Below, piece by piece: positions 41,237-48,897 of a stretch of DNA of 64,000 bases. Numbering within the stretch: position 1 is the stretch's first letter; each line of letters starts with the position of its first letter. The stretch is from Cauispirillum nitrogeniifigens. Its GTDB lineage: Bacteria > Pseudomonadota > Alphaproteobacteria > Rhodospirillales > Rhodospirillaceae. The position numbers were made by a program, and so were the translations under genes. The stretch is taken from the NCBI RefSeq assembly GCF_049800675.1, contig NZ_JBLOOT010000011.1, positions 1-64,000 of the forward strand, written 5' to 3'. The notes below the pieces were generated by a model. It was not told the DNA's origin and did no database searches. It was given only the letters and a program-made list of their open reading frames with translations.

Positions 41237-42064
41237 ATGCGGATTTCTCTGATGACGACGCTGATGGCCTCGGCCCTGGCTCTTGGCACCGCGGCCAACG
41301 CCCAGACGTCCCAGACCCAGCCGCCGCAGGCGCAGGAGCAGGCGTCTCCGTCCGGCCAGCAGCAGAGTCAGGCCCAAGGGGCCGAAGTCCAGGTGCAGCA
41401 GCCGCCGGCCGACGTGCAGGTGCAGCAGGCGCCGCCGGAGGTCATCGTCAAGCAGCCGCAGCCGGAAGTCTCCATCCAGCAGCCCGAACCGAAGGTCACC
41501 GTCGAGCAGGGCCAGCCCAAGGTCGACGTCCAGCAGGGCGAGCCCAATGTCGAGGTGACGCAGCAGGGCGAGCCGAAGGTCGAGGTCCAGGAGCAGGCCC
41601 AGACCCCGCAGCCGCAGGATCAGCAGTCCGAGGCACAGGAAGCCCAGACCGGCGCCGCCACCACCCCGCCGGAGTCCCAGTCCGGTGAACAGACCGCCGG
41701 GCTCAGCGAGATCATGGACAAGGAGGTCGTTGGCGCCGGCGGCGAACAGATCGGCTCCGTCTCCGACGTGCTGGTCGATGACCAGGGCCAGCCGCAGATG
41801 GTGATCGTCGAGCACGGCGGCTTCCTCGGCCTCGGCAAGCGGGAAGTGGCCTTCGAGATGAATCAGGTGCAGATGCAGGGCGATCAGGTGCAGATCGCCG
41901 TCACCCAGGACCAGCTCAAGGAAATGCCGGAGTGGAGCGACGATCAGGTCGCCAGCAGCGGCTATACCTCGCAGCGCACCACCGACCAGCCGCCGGCCCA
42001 GACCGGCGCCACCACGCCGACCACCACCACCACCACCACGCCCGCTCAGCCGCGCACCGACTAA
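41237..42064 (+). CDS. Exported PRC-barrel protein with Gln/Val repeats
   Basis: The 275-residue product has a signal peptide (MRISLMTTLMASALALGTAANA). Residues ~45-125 are a low-complexity array of short repeats such as PEVxVQQPxP and PKVxVQQGEP with strongly alternating Gln/Val/Pro. A PRC-barrel follows (LSEIMDKEVVGAGGEQIGSVSDVLVDDQGQPQMVIVEHGGFLGLGKREVAF, ~153-205), then a tail with a Thr run. PRC barrels mediate protein or membrane-surface interactions. Probably periplasmic; function unknown. Confidence 0.78.
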   Translation: MRISLMTTLMASALALGTAANAQTSQTQPPQAQEQASPSGQQQSQAQGAEVQVQQPPADVQVQQAPPEVIVKQPQPEVSIQQPEPKVTVEQGQPKVDVQQGEPNVEVTQQGEPKVEVQEQAQTPQPQDQQSEAQEAQTGAATTPPESQSGEQTAGLSEIMDKEVVGAGGEQIGSVSDVLVDDQGQPQMVIVEHGGFLGLGKREVAFEMNQVQMQGDQVQIAVTQDQLKEMPEWSDDQVASSGYTSQRTTDQPPAQTGATTPTTTTTTTPAQPRTD

Positions 42065-42086
42065 GCGCCTGAGCGTCCGACCCTGG

Positions 42087-42113
42087 CGGCCCCCGTCCTC
42101 GCGGCGGGGGCCG
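42087..42113 (+). terminator. Terminator after the PRC-barrel gene
   Basis: CGGCCCCCG (42087-42095) pairs perfectly with CGGGGGCCG (42105-42113), followed by TTT. Confidence 0.6.
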
Positions 42114-42239
42114 TTTGGCGTGCGCCGGTTGCCAAACGGCGCGGTTCGGTGTATGTGACCGGCTCCCGCCAATAGGGGCGGGCCACCGGCGTCGGCACCC
42201 CTGGAGGCCGCCGCCGGGTCGTTCTTTTGGAGACGATCG

Positions 42240-42842
42240 ATGTCTGACCTGATTTCTCTTCCTGCGCAGAAGCGCGAGCGGGCCGGTAAGGGGGCAGCCC
42301 GCGCGGTGCGCCGCCAGGGCCTGGTGCCCGGCGTGATCTACGGCGACAAGCAGCCCGCCGTCCTGATCCAGATGGACCCCCGTCCGCTGATGGCCCAGCT
42401 CAACAAGCCCGGCTTCTACGCCCACCAGTACGAGCTGGACGTGGACGGCGAGAAGTTCCACGTCATGGCTCAGGACGTGCAGTACCACGTCGTGACCGAC
42501 GCGCCGCAGCACGTCGACTTCCTGCGCGTGTCCGCCAACACCCTGGTGACCACCGAAATCCCGGTCGAGTTCGTCAACAACGACAAGGCTCCGGGCCTGA
42601 AGCGCGGCGGCGTGCTGACCATCGTCCGCCACAGCATCGAAGTGGTCGGCAAGCCCGACGCGCTGCCCGACTCGCTGGTCTGCGACCTGACCGGCGCCGA
42701 CATCGGTGACTCGGTGCATGCCTCGTCCGTGACCTTCCCGGCCGGCGTCAAGGCGACCATCACCGACCGCGACTTCACCGTCGCCACCATCGCCGCGCCG
42801 TCGGGCCTGAAGTCCGAGATGGCCGAGGGCGAGGGCGCCTAA
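42240..42842 (+). CDS. rplY: 50S ribosomal protein L25/general stress protein Ctc
   Basis: This 200-residue protein is the long TL5/Ctc form: an N-terminal 5S-rRNA-binding domain (RERAGKGAARAVRRQGLVPGVIYG, VQYHVVTDAPQHVDFLRV) plus the C-terminal beta domain (VPVEFVNNDK-like, RGGVLTIVRHSIEV, DLTGADIGDSVHASSV). It binds 5S rRNA in the large subunit. pth and ychF follow with 4-bp and 1-bp gaps, a common operon order. Confidence 0.95.
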   Translation: MSDLISLPAQKRERAGKGAARAVRRQGLVPGVIYGDKQPAVLIQMDPRPLMAQLNKPGFYAHQYELDVDGEKFHVMAQDVQYHVVTDAPQHVDFLRVSANTLVTTEIPVEFVNNDKAPGLKRGGVLTIVRHSIEVVGKPDALPDSLVCDLTGADIGDSVHASSVTFPAGVKATITDRDFTVATIAAPSGLKSEMAEGEGA

Positions 42843-42846
42843 GACG

Positions 42847-43473
42847 ATGTTCCTTGTGGTGGGACTCGGCAATCCGGGCGACCAGTATGCCGGGAACCGC
42901 CACAACATCGGGTTCATGGCGGTGGACGAGATCGTCCGCCGCCATTCCTTTGGCCCCTGGCGCACCAAGTACCAGGGCCTGCTGTGCGAGGGCGAGGTCG
43001 GCGGCGAACGTGTCCTGGCCCTGAAGCCGCAGACCTACATGAACAACTCCGGGCGCTCCGTCGGCGAGTGCGCCCGCTTCTACAAGATCCCGCCGGAAAA
43101 CGTGATCATCCTTCACGACGAGCTGGAACTGCCGCCCGGCAAGCTGCGCCTGAAGCGCGGCGGCGGGCATGCCGGCCACAACGGCCTGCGCGACATCGAC
43201 GCCCACTTCGGCAACGACACCTGGCGCGTGCGGCTGGGCATCGGCCGGCCGCACGACAAGGCGCTGGTGCACAAGTGGGTGCTGTCGGACTTCGCCAAGG
43301 CCGACGCCGACTGGCTGGCGCTGTTCCTTGAGGCGGTGGCAAAGAACTTCCGGCTCGTGGTGAAGGGCGACCACGCGGGCTTCATGAACCGCGTGTCCAT
43401 CGCCACCCAGCCGCCAAAGCCGAAGAAAGACAAACCGGCGGCGGCGGCCCCCGAAACACAAAAGGACGGATAA
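42847..43473 (+). CDS. pth: Peptidyl-tRNA hydrolase
   Basis: The 208-residue protein has LVVGLGNPGDQYAGNRHNIGF with the catalytic His, KPQTYMNNSG, the HDELELPPGKLRLKRGGGHAGHNGLRDI signature, and RVRLGIGRPHDK. It releases peptides from peptidyl-tRNAs that drop off ribosomes. The Lys/Ala-rich C-terminal tail after residue ~185 extends beyond the usual domain. Confidence 0.97.
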   Translation: MFLVVGLGNPGDQYAGNRHNIGFMAVDEIVRRHSFGPWRTKYQGLLCEGEVGGERVLALKPQTYMNNSGRSVGECARFYKIPPENVIILHDELELPPGKLRLKRGGGHAGHNGLRDIDAHFGNDTWRVRLGIGRPHDKALVHKWVLSDFAKADADWLALFLEAVAKNFRLVVKGDHAGFMNRVSIATQPPKPKKDKPAAAAPETQKDG

Positions 43474-43474
43474 G

Positions 43475-44578
43475 ATGGGTTTCAACTGCGGCATCGTCGG
43501 CCTGCCCAACGTCGGCAAGTCGACCCTGTTCAACGCCCTGACCTCGACGGCGGCGGCGCAGGCGGCCAACTTCCCGTTCTGCACCATCGAACCCAACGTC
43601 GGCCGCGTCGCCGTGCCCGATGACCGGCTGGAGAAGCTGGCCGCCATCGCCGGGTCCAAGACCATCATCCCGACCCAGCTCGAATTCGTCGACATCGCCG
43701 GGCTGGTGCGCGGCGCCTCCAAGGGCGAGGGCCTGGGCAACCAGTTCCTGGCCAACATCCGCGAGACCGACGCGGTGGTCCACGTCCTGCGCTGCTTCGA
43801 GGACGAGAACGTCACCCACGTCGAAGGCGGCGTCGATCCCATCCGCGACGCCGAGACCATCGAGACCGAGCTGATGCTCGCCGACCTCGACAGCCTGGAG
43901 AAGCGCATCCTGCCGATCTCCAAGAAGGCCAAGTCGGGCGAGAAGGACGCCAAGGAGCAGATGGCCGTCATGGAGCCGATCCTGGAGGGCCTGCGCACCG
44001 GCAAGCCGGCGCGGACCTTCAAGCCGGCCAACGCCGACGAGGCCAAGATCTTCCGCATGCTCCAGCTGCTGACGGCCAAGCCGGTGCTCTATGCCTGCAA
44101 CGTCGACGAGGCGTCGGCGGCCACCGGCAACGCCCTGTCGGCCAAGGTCGCCGAGATGGCCGCCGCACAGGGGGCGGCGCACGTCGTCATCTCCGCCGCC
44201 ATCGAGGCCGAGGTTGCCCAGCTTGAGGACGCCGCCGAAAAGGCCGACTTCCTGGAAAGCCTGGGCCTGGAGGAAGCCGGCCTGTCGCGGGTCATCCGCG
44301 CCGGCTACGAGCTTCTCGGCCTGCTGACGTTCTTCACCGTCGGTCCCAAGGAGGCCCGCGCCTGGACCGTGCGCAAGGGCGCCAAGGCCCCGGAAGCCGC
44401 CGGCGCCATCCACACTGACTTTGAACGCGGCTTCATCCGCGCCGAAACCATCGCCTACGCCGACTTCATCGCCTGCAACGGCGAAGTCGGCGCCAAGGAA
44501 GCCGGCAAGATGCGTTCGGAAGGCAAGGAATACGTCGTCCACGACGGCGACGTGATGCACTTCCTGTTCAACGTCTGA
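43475..44578 (+). CDS. ychF: Redox-regulated ribosome-binding ATPase YchF
   Basis: The 367-residue Obg-like protein has GIVGLPNVGKSTLFNALT (P-loop), FCTIEPNVGRVAVPDDRL, DIAGLVRGASKGEGLGNQFL (G3), YACNVDE in place of the NKxD motif (the basis for ATP preference) and a C-terminal TGS-like domain (FFTVGPKEARAWTV, YVVHDGDVMHFLFNV). It binds ribosomes and affects the oxidative-stress response. Confidence 0.96.
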   Translation: MGFNCGIVGLPNVGKSTLFNALTSTAAAQAANFPFCTIEPNVGRVAVPDDRLEKLAAIAGSKTIIPTQLEFVDIAGLVRGASKGEGLGNQFLANIRETDAVVHVLRCFEDENVTHVEGGVDPIRDAETIETELMLADLDSLEKRILPISKKAKSGEKDAKEQMAVMEPILEGLRTGKPARTFKPANADEAKIFRMLQLLTAKPVLYACNVDEASAATGNALSAKVAEMAAAQGAAHVVISAAIEAEVAQLEDAAEKADFLESLGLEEAGLSRVIRAGYELLGLLTFFTVGPKEARAWTVRKGAKAPEAAGAIHTDFERGFIRAETIAYADFIACNGEVGAKEAGKMRSEGKEYVVHDGDVMHFLFNV

Positions 44579-44628
44579 TCATCCACGTCCCGCCGTTTGC
44601 AATGGCGTTTGCATTGGCGTTGGGGGCG

Positions 44629-44652
44629 GGGGCCGGGAAGGCTCCCGGCCCC
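44629..44652. terminator. Bidirectional terminator between ychF and cobT
   Basis: GGGGCCGGGA and TCCCGGCCCC form a perfect 10-bp stem with a 4-base loop between convergent genes. Confidence 0.65.
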
Positions 44653-44660
44653 TGGCGCCC

Positions 44661-46649
44661 TCACATCACCGCGTGGGTGCCCCAGCGGCGCTGGGACATC
44701 TGGCGGGCGTCCTCTTCCTCGAACAGGGCGGCGAGCTGCTTCAGGACGGTGCCGCCCAGTTCCTCGGCATCCATGATGGTCACGGCGCGGCGGTAGTAGC
44801 GGGTGACGTCGTGGCCGATGCCGATGGCCAGCAGGTCGACGGGGCTGCGCGTCTCGATGTACTCGATGACGTCGCGCAGGTGGCGTTCCAGGTAGTTGCC
44901 GGGGTTGACCGACAGGGTCGAGTCGTCCACCGGCGCGCCGTCGGAGATGACCATCAGGATGCGCCGCTGCTCGGGCCGGCCGATCAGGCGGCTGTGCGCC
45001 CACAGCAGCGCCTCGCCGTCGATGTTTTCCTTGAGGATGCCTTCCTTGAGCATCAGGCCGAGGTTGCGCCGGGCGCGGCGCCACGGCATGTCGGCCGCCT
45101 TGTAGACGATGTGGCGCAGGTCGTTCAGGCGCCCCGGCGCGGGCGGCTTGCCCTTCTTCACCCACGCCTCGCGGGCCTTGCCGCCCTTCCACTGGCTGGT
45201 GGTGAAGCCCAGGATCTCCACCTTCACGCCGCAGCGTTCCAGGGTGCGGGCCAGCAGGTCGGCACTCATGGCCGCCACGGTGATGGGCCGGCCGCGCATG
45301 GAGCCGGAGTTGTCGATCAGCAGCGACACCACGGTGTCGCGGAACTGGGTGTCCTTCTCCATCTTGTAGGACAGCGAATGCGTCGGGTTGGCCACCACGC
45401 GGGCCAGCCGGGCGGCGTCCAGGAACCCTTCCTCCAGGTCGAACTCCCAGGACCGCAACTGCTTGGCCATCAGGCGGCGTTGCAGGCGGTTGGCGAGGCG
45501 GGTGACGACCCCCTGAAGGTGGGAGAGGTGCTGGTCGAGCTGGAAGCGCAGGCGGCCCAGTTCCTCCGGGTCGCACAGGTCGACGGCGTCGCGGACCTGA
45601 TCGAACTCCGTCGTGAAGGCCTTGTAGGGCTGGAAGTCGGCCGAGTTGTGGCCGGGGCGCGAACGGGTCTGCTCGCTTTCGCCGCCGGGTTCCTCGGCGG
45701 TCTGGCCGGGGGCGGTGGCGTCCATGGTCTCGTCGCCGGTCTGTTGGCCGCTGTCGGCTTCCGAGGCGCCGGCCGAGGAGGTGGACTGCTCCTGCTCCGG
45801 CGCGGACTCGGCGCCGCCCTGCTGGCTCTGCTCGGACTCCGTCTCCTCGTCGGGCTGGGCGTCGGCGGCTTCGTTGTCGGCTTCCTCGGCCTCCTCGCGC
45901 TCGACCTCGGCGGCGTCGTCGCGTTCCAGGTCCAGGGCCTCGATGAGCTGGCGGGCGGCATCGGCGAAGGTGCGCTGGTCGTCCAGGTTTTCCAGCAGGC
46001 GGTCGAGGAACGGCCCGGCCTTGCCCAACCGGCTTTCCAGCAGGTCGACGACATGCCGCGCGCCGGCCCCCTCGGGCAGGGCGCCGAAGCGGTGGTGGGC
46101 GGTCAGCCGCAGGGCGTCGCTCAGCGGCACGGCGGCGGCGTCCTCGGTGACGTCCAGGCCCTCGGCCTTCAGGCGCGTCTCGATGGCGTCGGCGATGTTG
46201 CGCGCCGCGCCCTTGAGGCGGCGCCCGCCGATGGCCTCGACGCGGGCCTGCTCCAGGGCGTTGTAGACCTCCCGCGCGTCGGCCGACAGCGGCAGGCGGC
46301 GGGCGTGCAGGCGGCTGTCATGGTGGCGCAGGCGCAGGGCCAGGCTGTCGGCGGTGCCGCGCAGCCGGGCGACGTGGTCGGCCTCCAGCTTGCTCGGCGG
46401 CATCGGCAGGCGGGCCTGGCTGCCGGTGACCGAAGCCGACTGGCTGTAGGTCAGCGGCGTGTAGGCCACCTGCATGTCCTTGCGCCCGCCGATGGCCCGC
46501 AGGCACGCCGTGGTGGCGCGCTTGAAGGTTTCCACGGCGCTTTCCCCGCCCATGACGCGGGCGGCCGTCCGCTCGGCGCGGCGGTGGTCGCCGTCCTTGC
46601 CATGCCCGTGGGGCTGGTGCGGACGGGTCGGGCGGGAACGCGGGTCCAT
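44661..46649 (-). CDS. cobT: Cobaltochelatase CobT-type subunit
   Basis: The 662-residue protein has the CobT layout: an N-terminal region (VETFKRATTACLRAIGG, MQVAYTPL), a long acidic Glu/Ser/Gln stretch (~255-360), and a C-terminal von Willebrand A domain with the metal-ion site VVSLLIDNSGSMRGRPI and ILMVISDGAPVDDSTL. With CobN and CobS it inserts cobalt into hydrogenobyrinic acid a,c-diamide in aerobic cobalamin synthesis. CobS lies just upstream on the same strand, separated by a repeat element. cobN is not in the window. The B12-dependent ethylmalonyl-CoA mutase at 54544 is a likely consumer of the cofactor. Confidence 0.93.
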   Translation of the reverse strand: MDPRSRPTRPHQPHGHGKDGDHRRAERTAARVMGGESAVETFKRATTACLRAIGGRKDMQVAYTPLTYSQSASVTGSQARLPMPPSKLEADHVARLRGTADSLALRLRHHDSRLHARRLPLSADAREVYNALEQARVEAIGGRRLKGAARNIADAIETRLKAEGLDVTEDAAAVPLSDALRLTAHHRFGALPEGAGARHVVDLLESRLGKAGPFLDRLLENLDDQRTFADAARQLIEALDLERDDAAEVEREEAEEADNEAADAQPDEETESEQSQQGGAESAPEQEQSTSSAGASEADSGQQTGDETMDATAPGQTAEEPGGESEQTRSRPGHNSADFQPYKAFTTEFDQVRDAVDLCDPEELGRLRFQLDQHLSHLQGVVTRLANRLQRRLMAKQLRSWEFDLEEGFLDAARLARVVANPTHSLSYKMEKDTQFRDTVVSLLIDNSGSMRGRPITVAAMSADLLARTLERCGVKVEILGFTTSQWKGGKAREAWVKKGKPPAPGRLNDLRHIVYKAADMPWRRARRNLGLMLKEGILKENIDGEALLWAHSRLIGRPEQRRILMVISDGAPVDDSTLSVNPGNYLERHLRDVIEYIETRSPVDLLAIGIGHDVTRYYRRAVTIMDAEELGGTVLKQLAALFEEEDARQMSQRRWGTHAVM

Positions 46650-46669
46650 CGGCGGGGGCCTCGGCTAGA

Positions 46670-46713
46670 GCGTCGTGCGGAAAAGTGGAGCCGGTTTTCC
46701 GCGAAAACGACGC
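46670..46713. repeat. Nested palindromic intergenic repeat (copy A)
   Basis: GCGTCGT...ACGACGC encloses CGGAAAA...TTTTCCG. The sequence (GGAAAAGTGGAGCCGGTTTTCC) resembles short dispersed palindromes common between genes of alphaproteobacteria. It lies between cobS and cobT. Confidence 0.6.
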
Positions 46714-46727
46714 GTCATTTCAAAGAC

Positions 46728-46771
46728 CTAGATCGACGGAGCCGAACGCGAGTTCGGCCCCGTCGATCTAG
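46728..46771. repeat. 20-bp-arm palindrome between cobS and cobT
   Basis: Two 20-base arms (46728-46747 and 46752-46771) pair with a single mismatch around GCGA, starting and ending CTAG. It may act as a transcript attenuator or be part of the same intergenic repeat element as 46670-46713. Confidence 0.65.
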
Positions 46772-46780
46772 CGAAGGGGA

Positions 46781-47770
46781 TCAGGGCAGGGCGGCGCGGA
46801 TGGCCGACTCCGGCAGGTCCATGCCGAAGCAGCGCTGATAGTACTCCGCCACCACGGGCCGTTCGGTCTCGTCGCACTTGTTGAGGAACGTCACCTTGAA
46901 GGCATAGGCCACGTCGTCGCCGAAAATGGTGGCGTTCTCCGCCCAGGTGAGCACGGTGCGCGGGCTCATGACGGTGGAGATGTCGCCGGCGATGAAGCCG
47001 GCGCGGGTCAGGTCGGCCACCGCGACCATGGCCGACAGCGTCTCGCGGCCCTTGGGCGTGTCATAGGCCGGCTGCTTGGCGGCGACGATGTCGACCTCGG
47101 CGTCGTGCTCCAGGTAGTTCAGGGTGGCGACGATGTTCCAGCGGTCCATCTGGCCCTGGTTGATCTGCTGGGTGCCGTGGTACAGGCCGGTGGTGTCGCC
47201 CAGGCCGATGGTGTTGGCGGTGGCGAACATGCGGAACGCCGGATGCGGGCGCACCACCTTGTTCTGGTCCAGCAGGGTCAGCTTGCCCTCGACCTCCAGC
47301 ACGCGCTGGATGACGAACATCACGTCCGGGCGGCCGGCGTCGTATTCGTCGAACACCAGGGCGCAGGGGCGCTGCAAGGCCCACGGCAGGATGCCCTCGC
47401 GGAACTCGGTGACCTGCTGGCCCTCGCGCAGGACGATGGCGTCCTTGCCGATCAGGTCGATGCGGCTGACGTGGCTGTCCAGGTTGATGCGGATGCACGG
47501 CCAGTTCAGGCGGGCGGCGACCTGCTCGATGTGGGTCGACTTGCCGGTGCCGTGGTAGCCCTGCACCATGACGCGGCGGTTGAAGGCAAAGCCCGCCAGG
47601 ATCGCCAGCGTCGTCTCGCGGTCGAACAGGTAGTTGGGATCGAGGTCCGGAACGTGATCGGTCCGCACGCTGAACGCCGGAACCACCAGGTCGGAGTCGA
47701 TGCCGAACGTCTCGCGCACCGCGACGGTGGTGTCGGGCTTGTCCAGGGTCATGTTCGCGCCGGCCTCCAT
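46781..47770 (-). CDS. cobS: Cobaltochelatase CobS-type ATPase
   Basis: I prefer the start at 47770 (GAGGAG just upstream); 47782 and 47752 are alternatives. The ~329-residue AAA+ protein has the MoxR/CobS-type core: LAGFAFNRRVMVQGYHGTGKSTHIEQVAARL (Walker A), ALVFDEYDAGRPDVMFVIQRVLE (Walker B), FRMFATANTIGLGD (sensor 1) and an HGTQQINQGQMDRW loop. It hydrolyses ATP to drive cobalt insertion together with CobT and CobN. Confidence 0.94.
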   Translation of the reverse strand: MEAGANMTLDKPDTTVAVRETFGIDSDLVVPAFSVRTDHVPDLDPNYLFDRETTLAILAGFAFNRRVMVQGYHGTGKSTHIEQVAARLNWPCIRINLDSHVSRIDLIGKDAIVLREGQQVTEFREGILPWALQRPCALVFDEYDAGRPDVMFVIQRVLEVEGKLTLLDQNKVVRPHPAFRMFATANTIGLGDTTGLYHGTQQINQGQMDRWNIVATLNYLEHDAEVDIVAAKQPAYDTPKGRETLSAMVAVADLTRAGFIAGDISTVMSPRTVLTWAENATIFGDDVAYAFKVTFLNKCDETERPVVAEYYQRCFGMDLPESAIRAALP

Positions 47771-47830
47771 GATGCTCCTCAAGTGCCGTGAATCGGGTCG
47801 GGTGACTGTAGCGGATCGCGCCGCGTTGGG

Positions 47831-48430
47831 TTAGGCATTTAGGGCGTTGAGCAGGGTTTTGTAAGCCTCGTTGATGTCCTTGAGCCGCTCTTCCGCCGCC
47901 TTTTCCCCGCGATTGACGTCGGGGTGGTGGATCTTGACCAGGGCCTTGTAGCGCGTCTTCAGTTCGTCCTTGGTGTAGGGGACGTCCATGTCCATGACCC
48001 GCAGGGCGCGTTCCTCCGGGCTGTCGGGGCGCACCGGCGGGGCGTCGCGGCGGGCGTTGTGGCGGCCGTCGAAGCCTTCCTCATTGAACACCTTGAAGGG
48101 GTCCTTGACCGTGGGACCCCGGTACGTCTTGCCGCCCAGGGTGCCGAGCTTCCACGACGGGCGCTGCCAGCAGGTGTCGCGGCGGATCTCGTCCTCGACC
48201 TCGCGGTCGGACATGCCCTGGTAGTAGTTCCAGCCCTTGTTGTAGTCCCGCACATGATCCAGGCACAGCCACATGTAGTCGCGCAGGGTGCGGTCGCGCG
48301 GCGCCTTGTGCTCGCCGGCGGCGGTGCAGCCGGGCCATTCGCAGGCGTGCGCGGCCGGCTCCCGCCCGGCGTCGCTGTTGCGCCCGCCCGGCCGGCCGAA
48401 GGGTTCGTGGATGTGCTTCCTGGCTCTCAT
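47831..48430 (-). CDS. J-domain protein (C-terminal DnaJ domain)
   Basis: The start at 48430 (MRARKHIHEPFG) is chosen over 48466. The 199-residue protein has an N-terminal region with CEWPGC and a later CLDH, possibly metal-binding, a middle part rich in Trp/Tyr (GWNYYQGMSDREVEDEIRRDTCWQRP), and the J domain at the very end (~136-199: ALRVMDMDVPYTKDELKTRYKALVKIHHPDVN) with the HPD motif that activates DnaK. The C-terminal placement is typical of a family of alphaproteobacterial co-chaperones of unknown client. Confidence 0.88.
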   Translation of the reverse strand: MRARKHIHEPFGRPGGRNSDAGREPAAHACEWPGCTAAGEHKAPRDRTLRDYMWLCLDHVRDYNKGWNYYQGMSDREVEDEIRRDTCWQRPSWKLGTLGGKTYRGPTVKDPFKVFNEEGFDGRHNARRDAPPVRPDSPEERALRVMDMDVPYTKDELKTRYKALVKIHHPDVNRGEKAAEERLKDINEAYKTLLNALNA

Positions 48431-48558
48431 CGGCCCACTATGCGACGACGCGCCGCCCTCGCGCAACGGCCAGCGGCGCGGGTTCAGGCGCGGGTTGACG
48501 GAGGCACCCGGACGCCCCCACCTTTGGGCGACGTCCCGGCAAAAGGATTCCCCGACGA

Positions 48559-48897
48559 ATGAGCCCCAGCCCCTACCGCGACCGCATCGAGGCCAAGCTG
48601 ACCGCCGCGCTGAGCCCGCGGCACCTGGCCATCACCGACGACTCGCACCGCCATGCCGGCCATGCCGACCGCATCGCCGCCCTGAAGGACCAGGGAGGCA
48701 CCGCCGGTGCCGGCCATGCGCCGGTCGACGGCGGCGGGGAGACCCATTTCAGGGTCGAGATCGTGTCCGATGCCTTTGAAGGCAAGAGCCGCGTGGAGCG
48801 CCAGCGTATGGTCTATGCCGCCATCGAGGACGAACTGCGCGAACGCGTGCACGCCCTCCAGCTCAAGACCCTCACCCCGGCGGAGGCGGCGCGCTGA
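48559..48897 (+). CDS. bolA: BolA family protein
   Basis: This 112-residue protein has the BolA fold pattern: IEAKLTAALSPRHLAITDDSHRHAGHA, ETHFRVEIVSDAFEGKSRVERQRMVYAAIEDELRERVHALQLKTLTP. BolA proteins pair with monothiol glutaredoxins to handle Fe-S clusters, using the conserved His, and influence morphology and stress response. An insertion (DRIAALKDQGGTAGAGHAPV) lengthens the loop before HFRV. Its last 26 bp overlap the convergent antiporter gene. Confidence 0.93.
   Translation: MSPSPYRDRIEAKLTAALSPRHLAITDDSHRHAGHADRIAALKDQGGTAGAGHAPVDGGGETHFRVEIVSDAFEGKSRVERQRMVYAAIEDELRERVHALQLKTLTPAEAAR

Noticed and set aside
46650..47830. Cobalamin riboswitch near cobS/cobT
   Set aside because: No B12-box-like sequence was found upstream of cobS; the structured DNA there is palindromic repeat between the genes.
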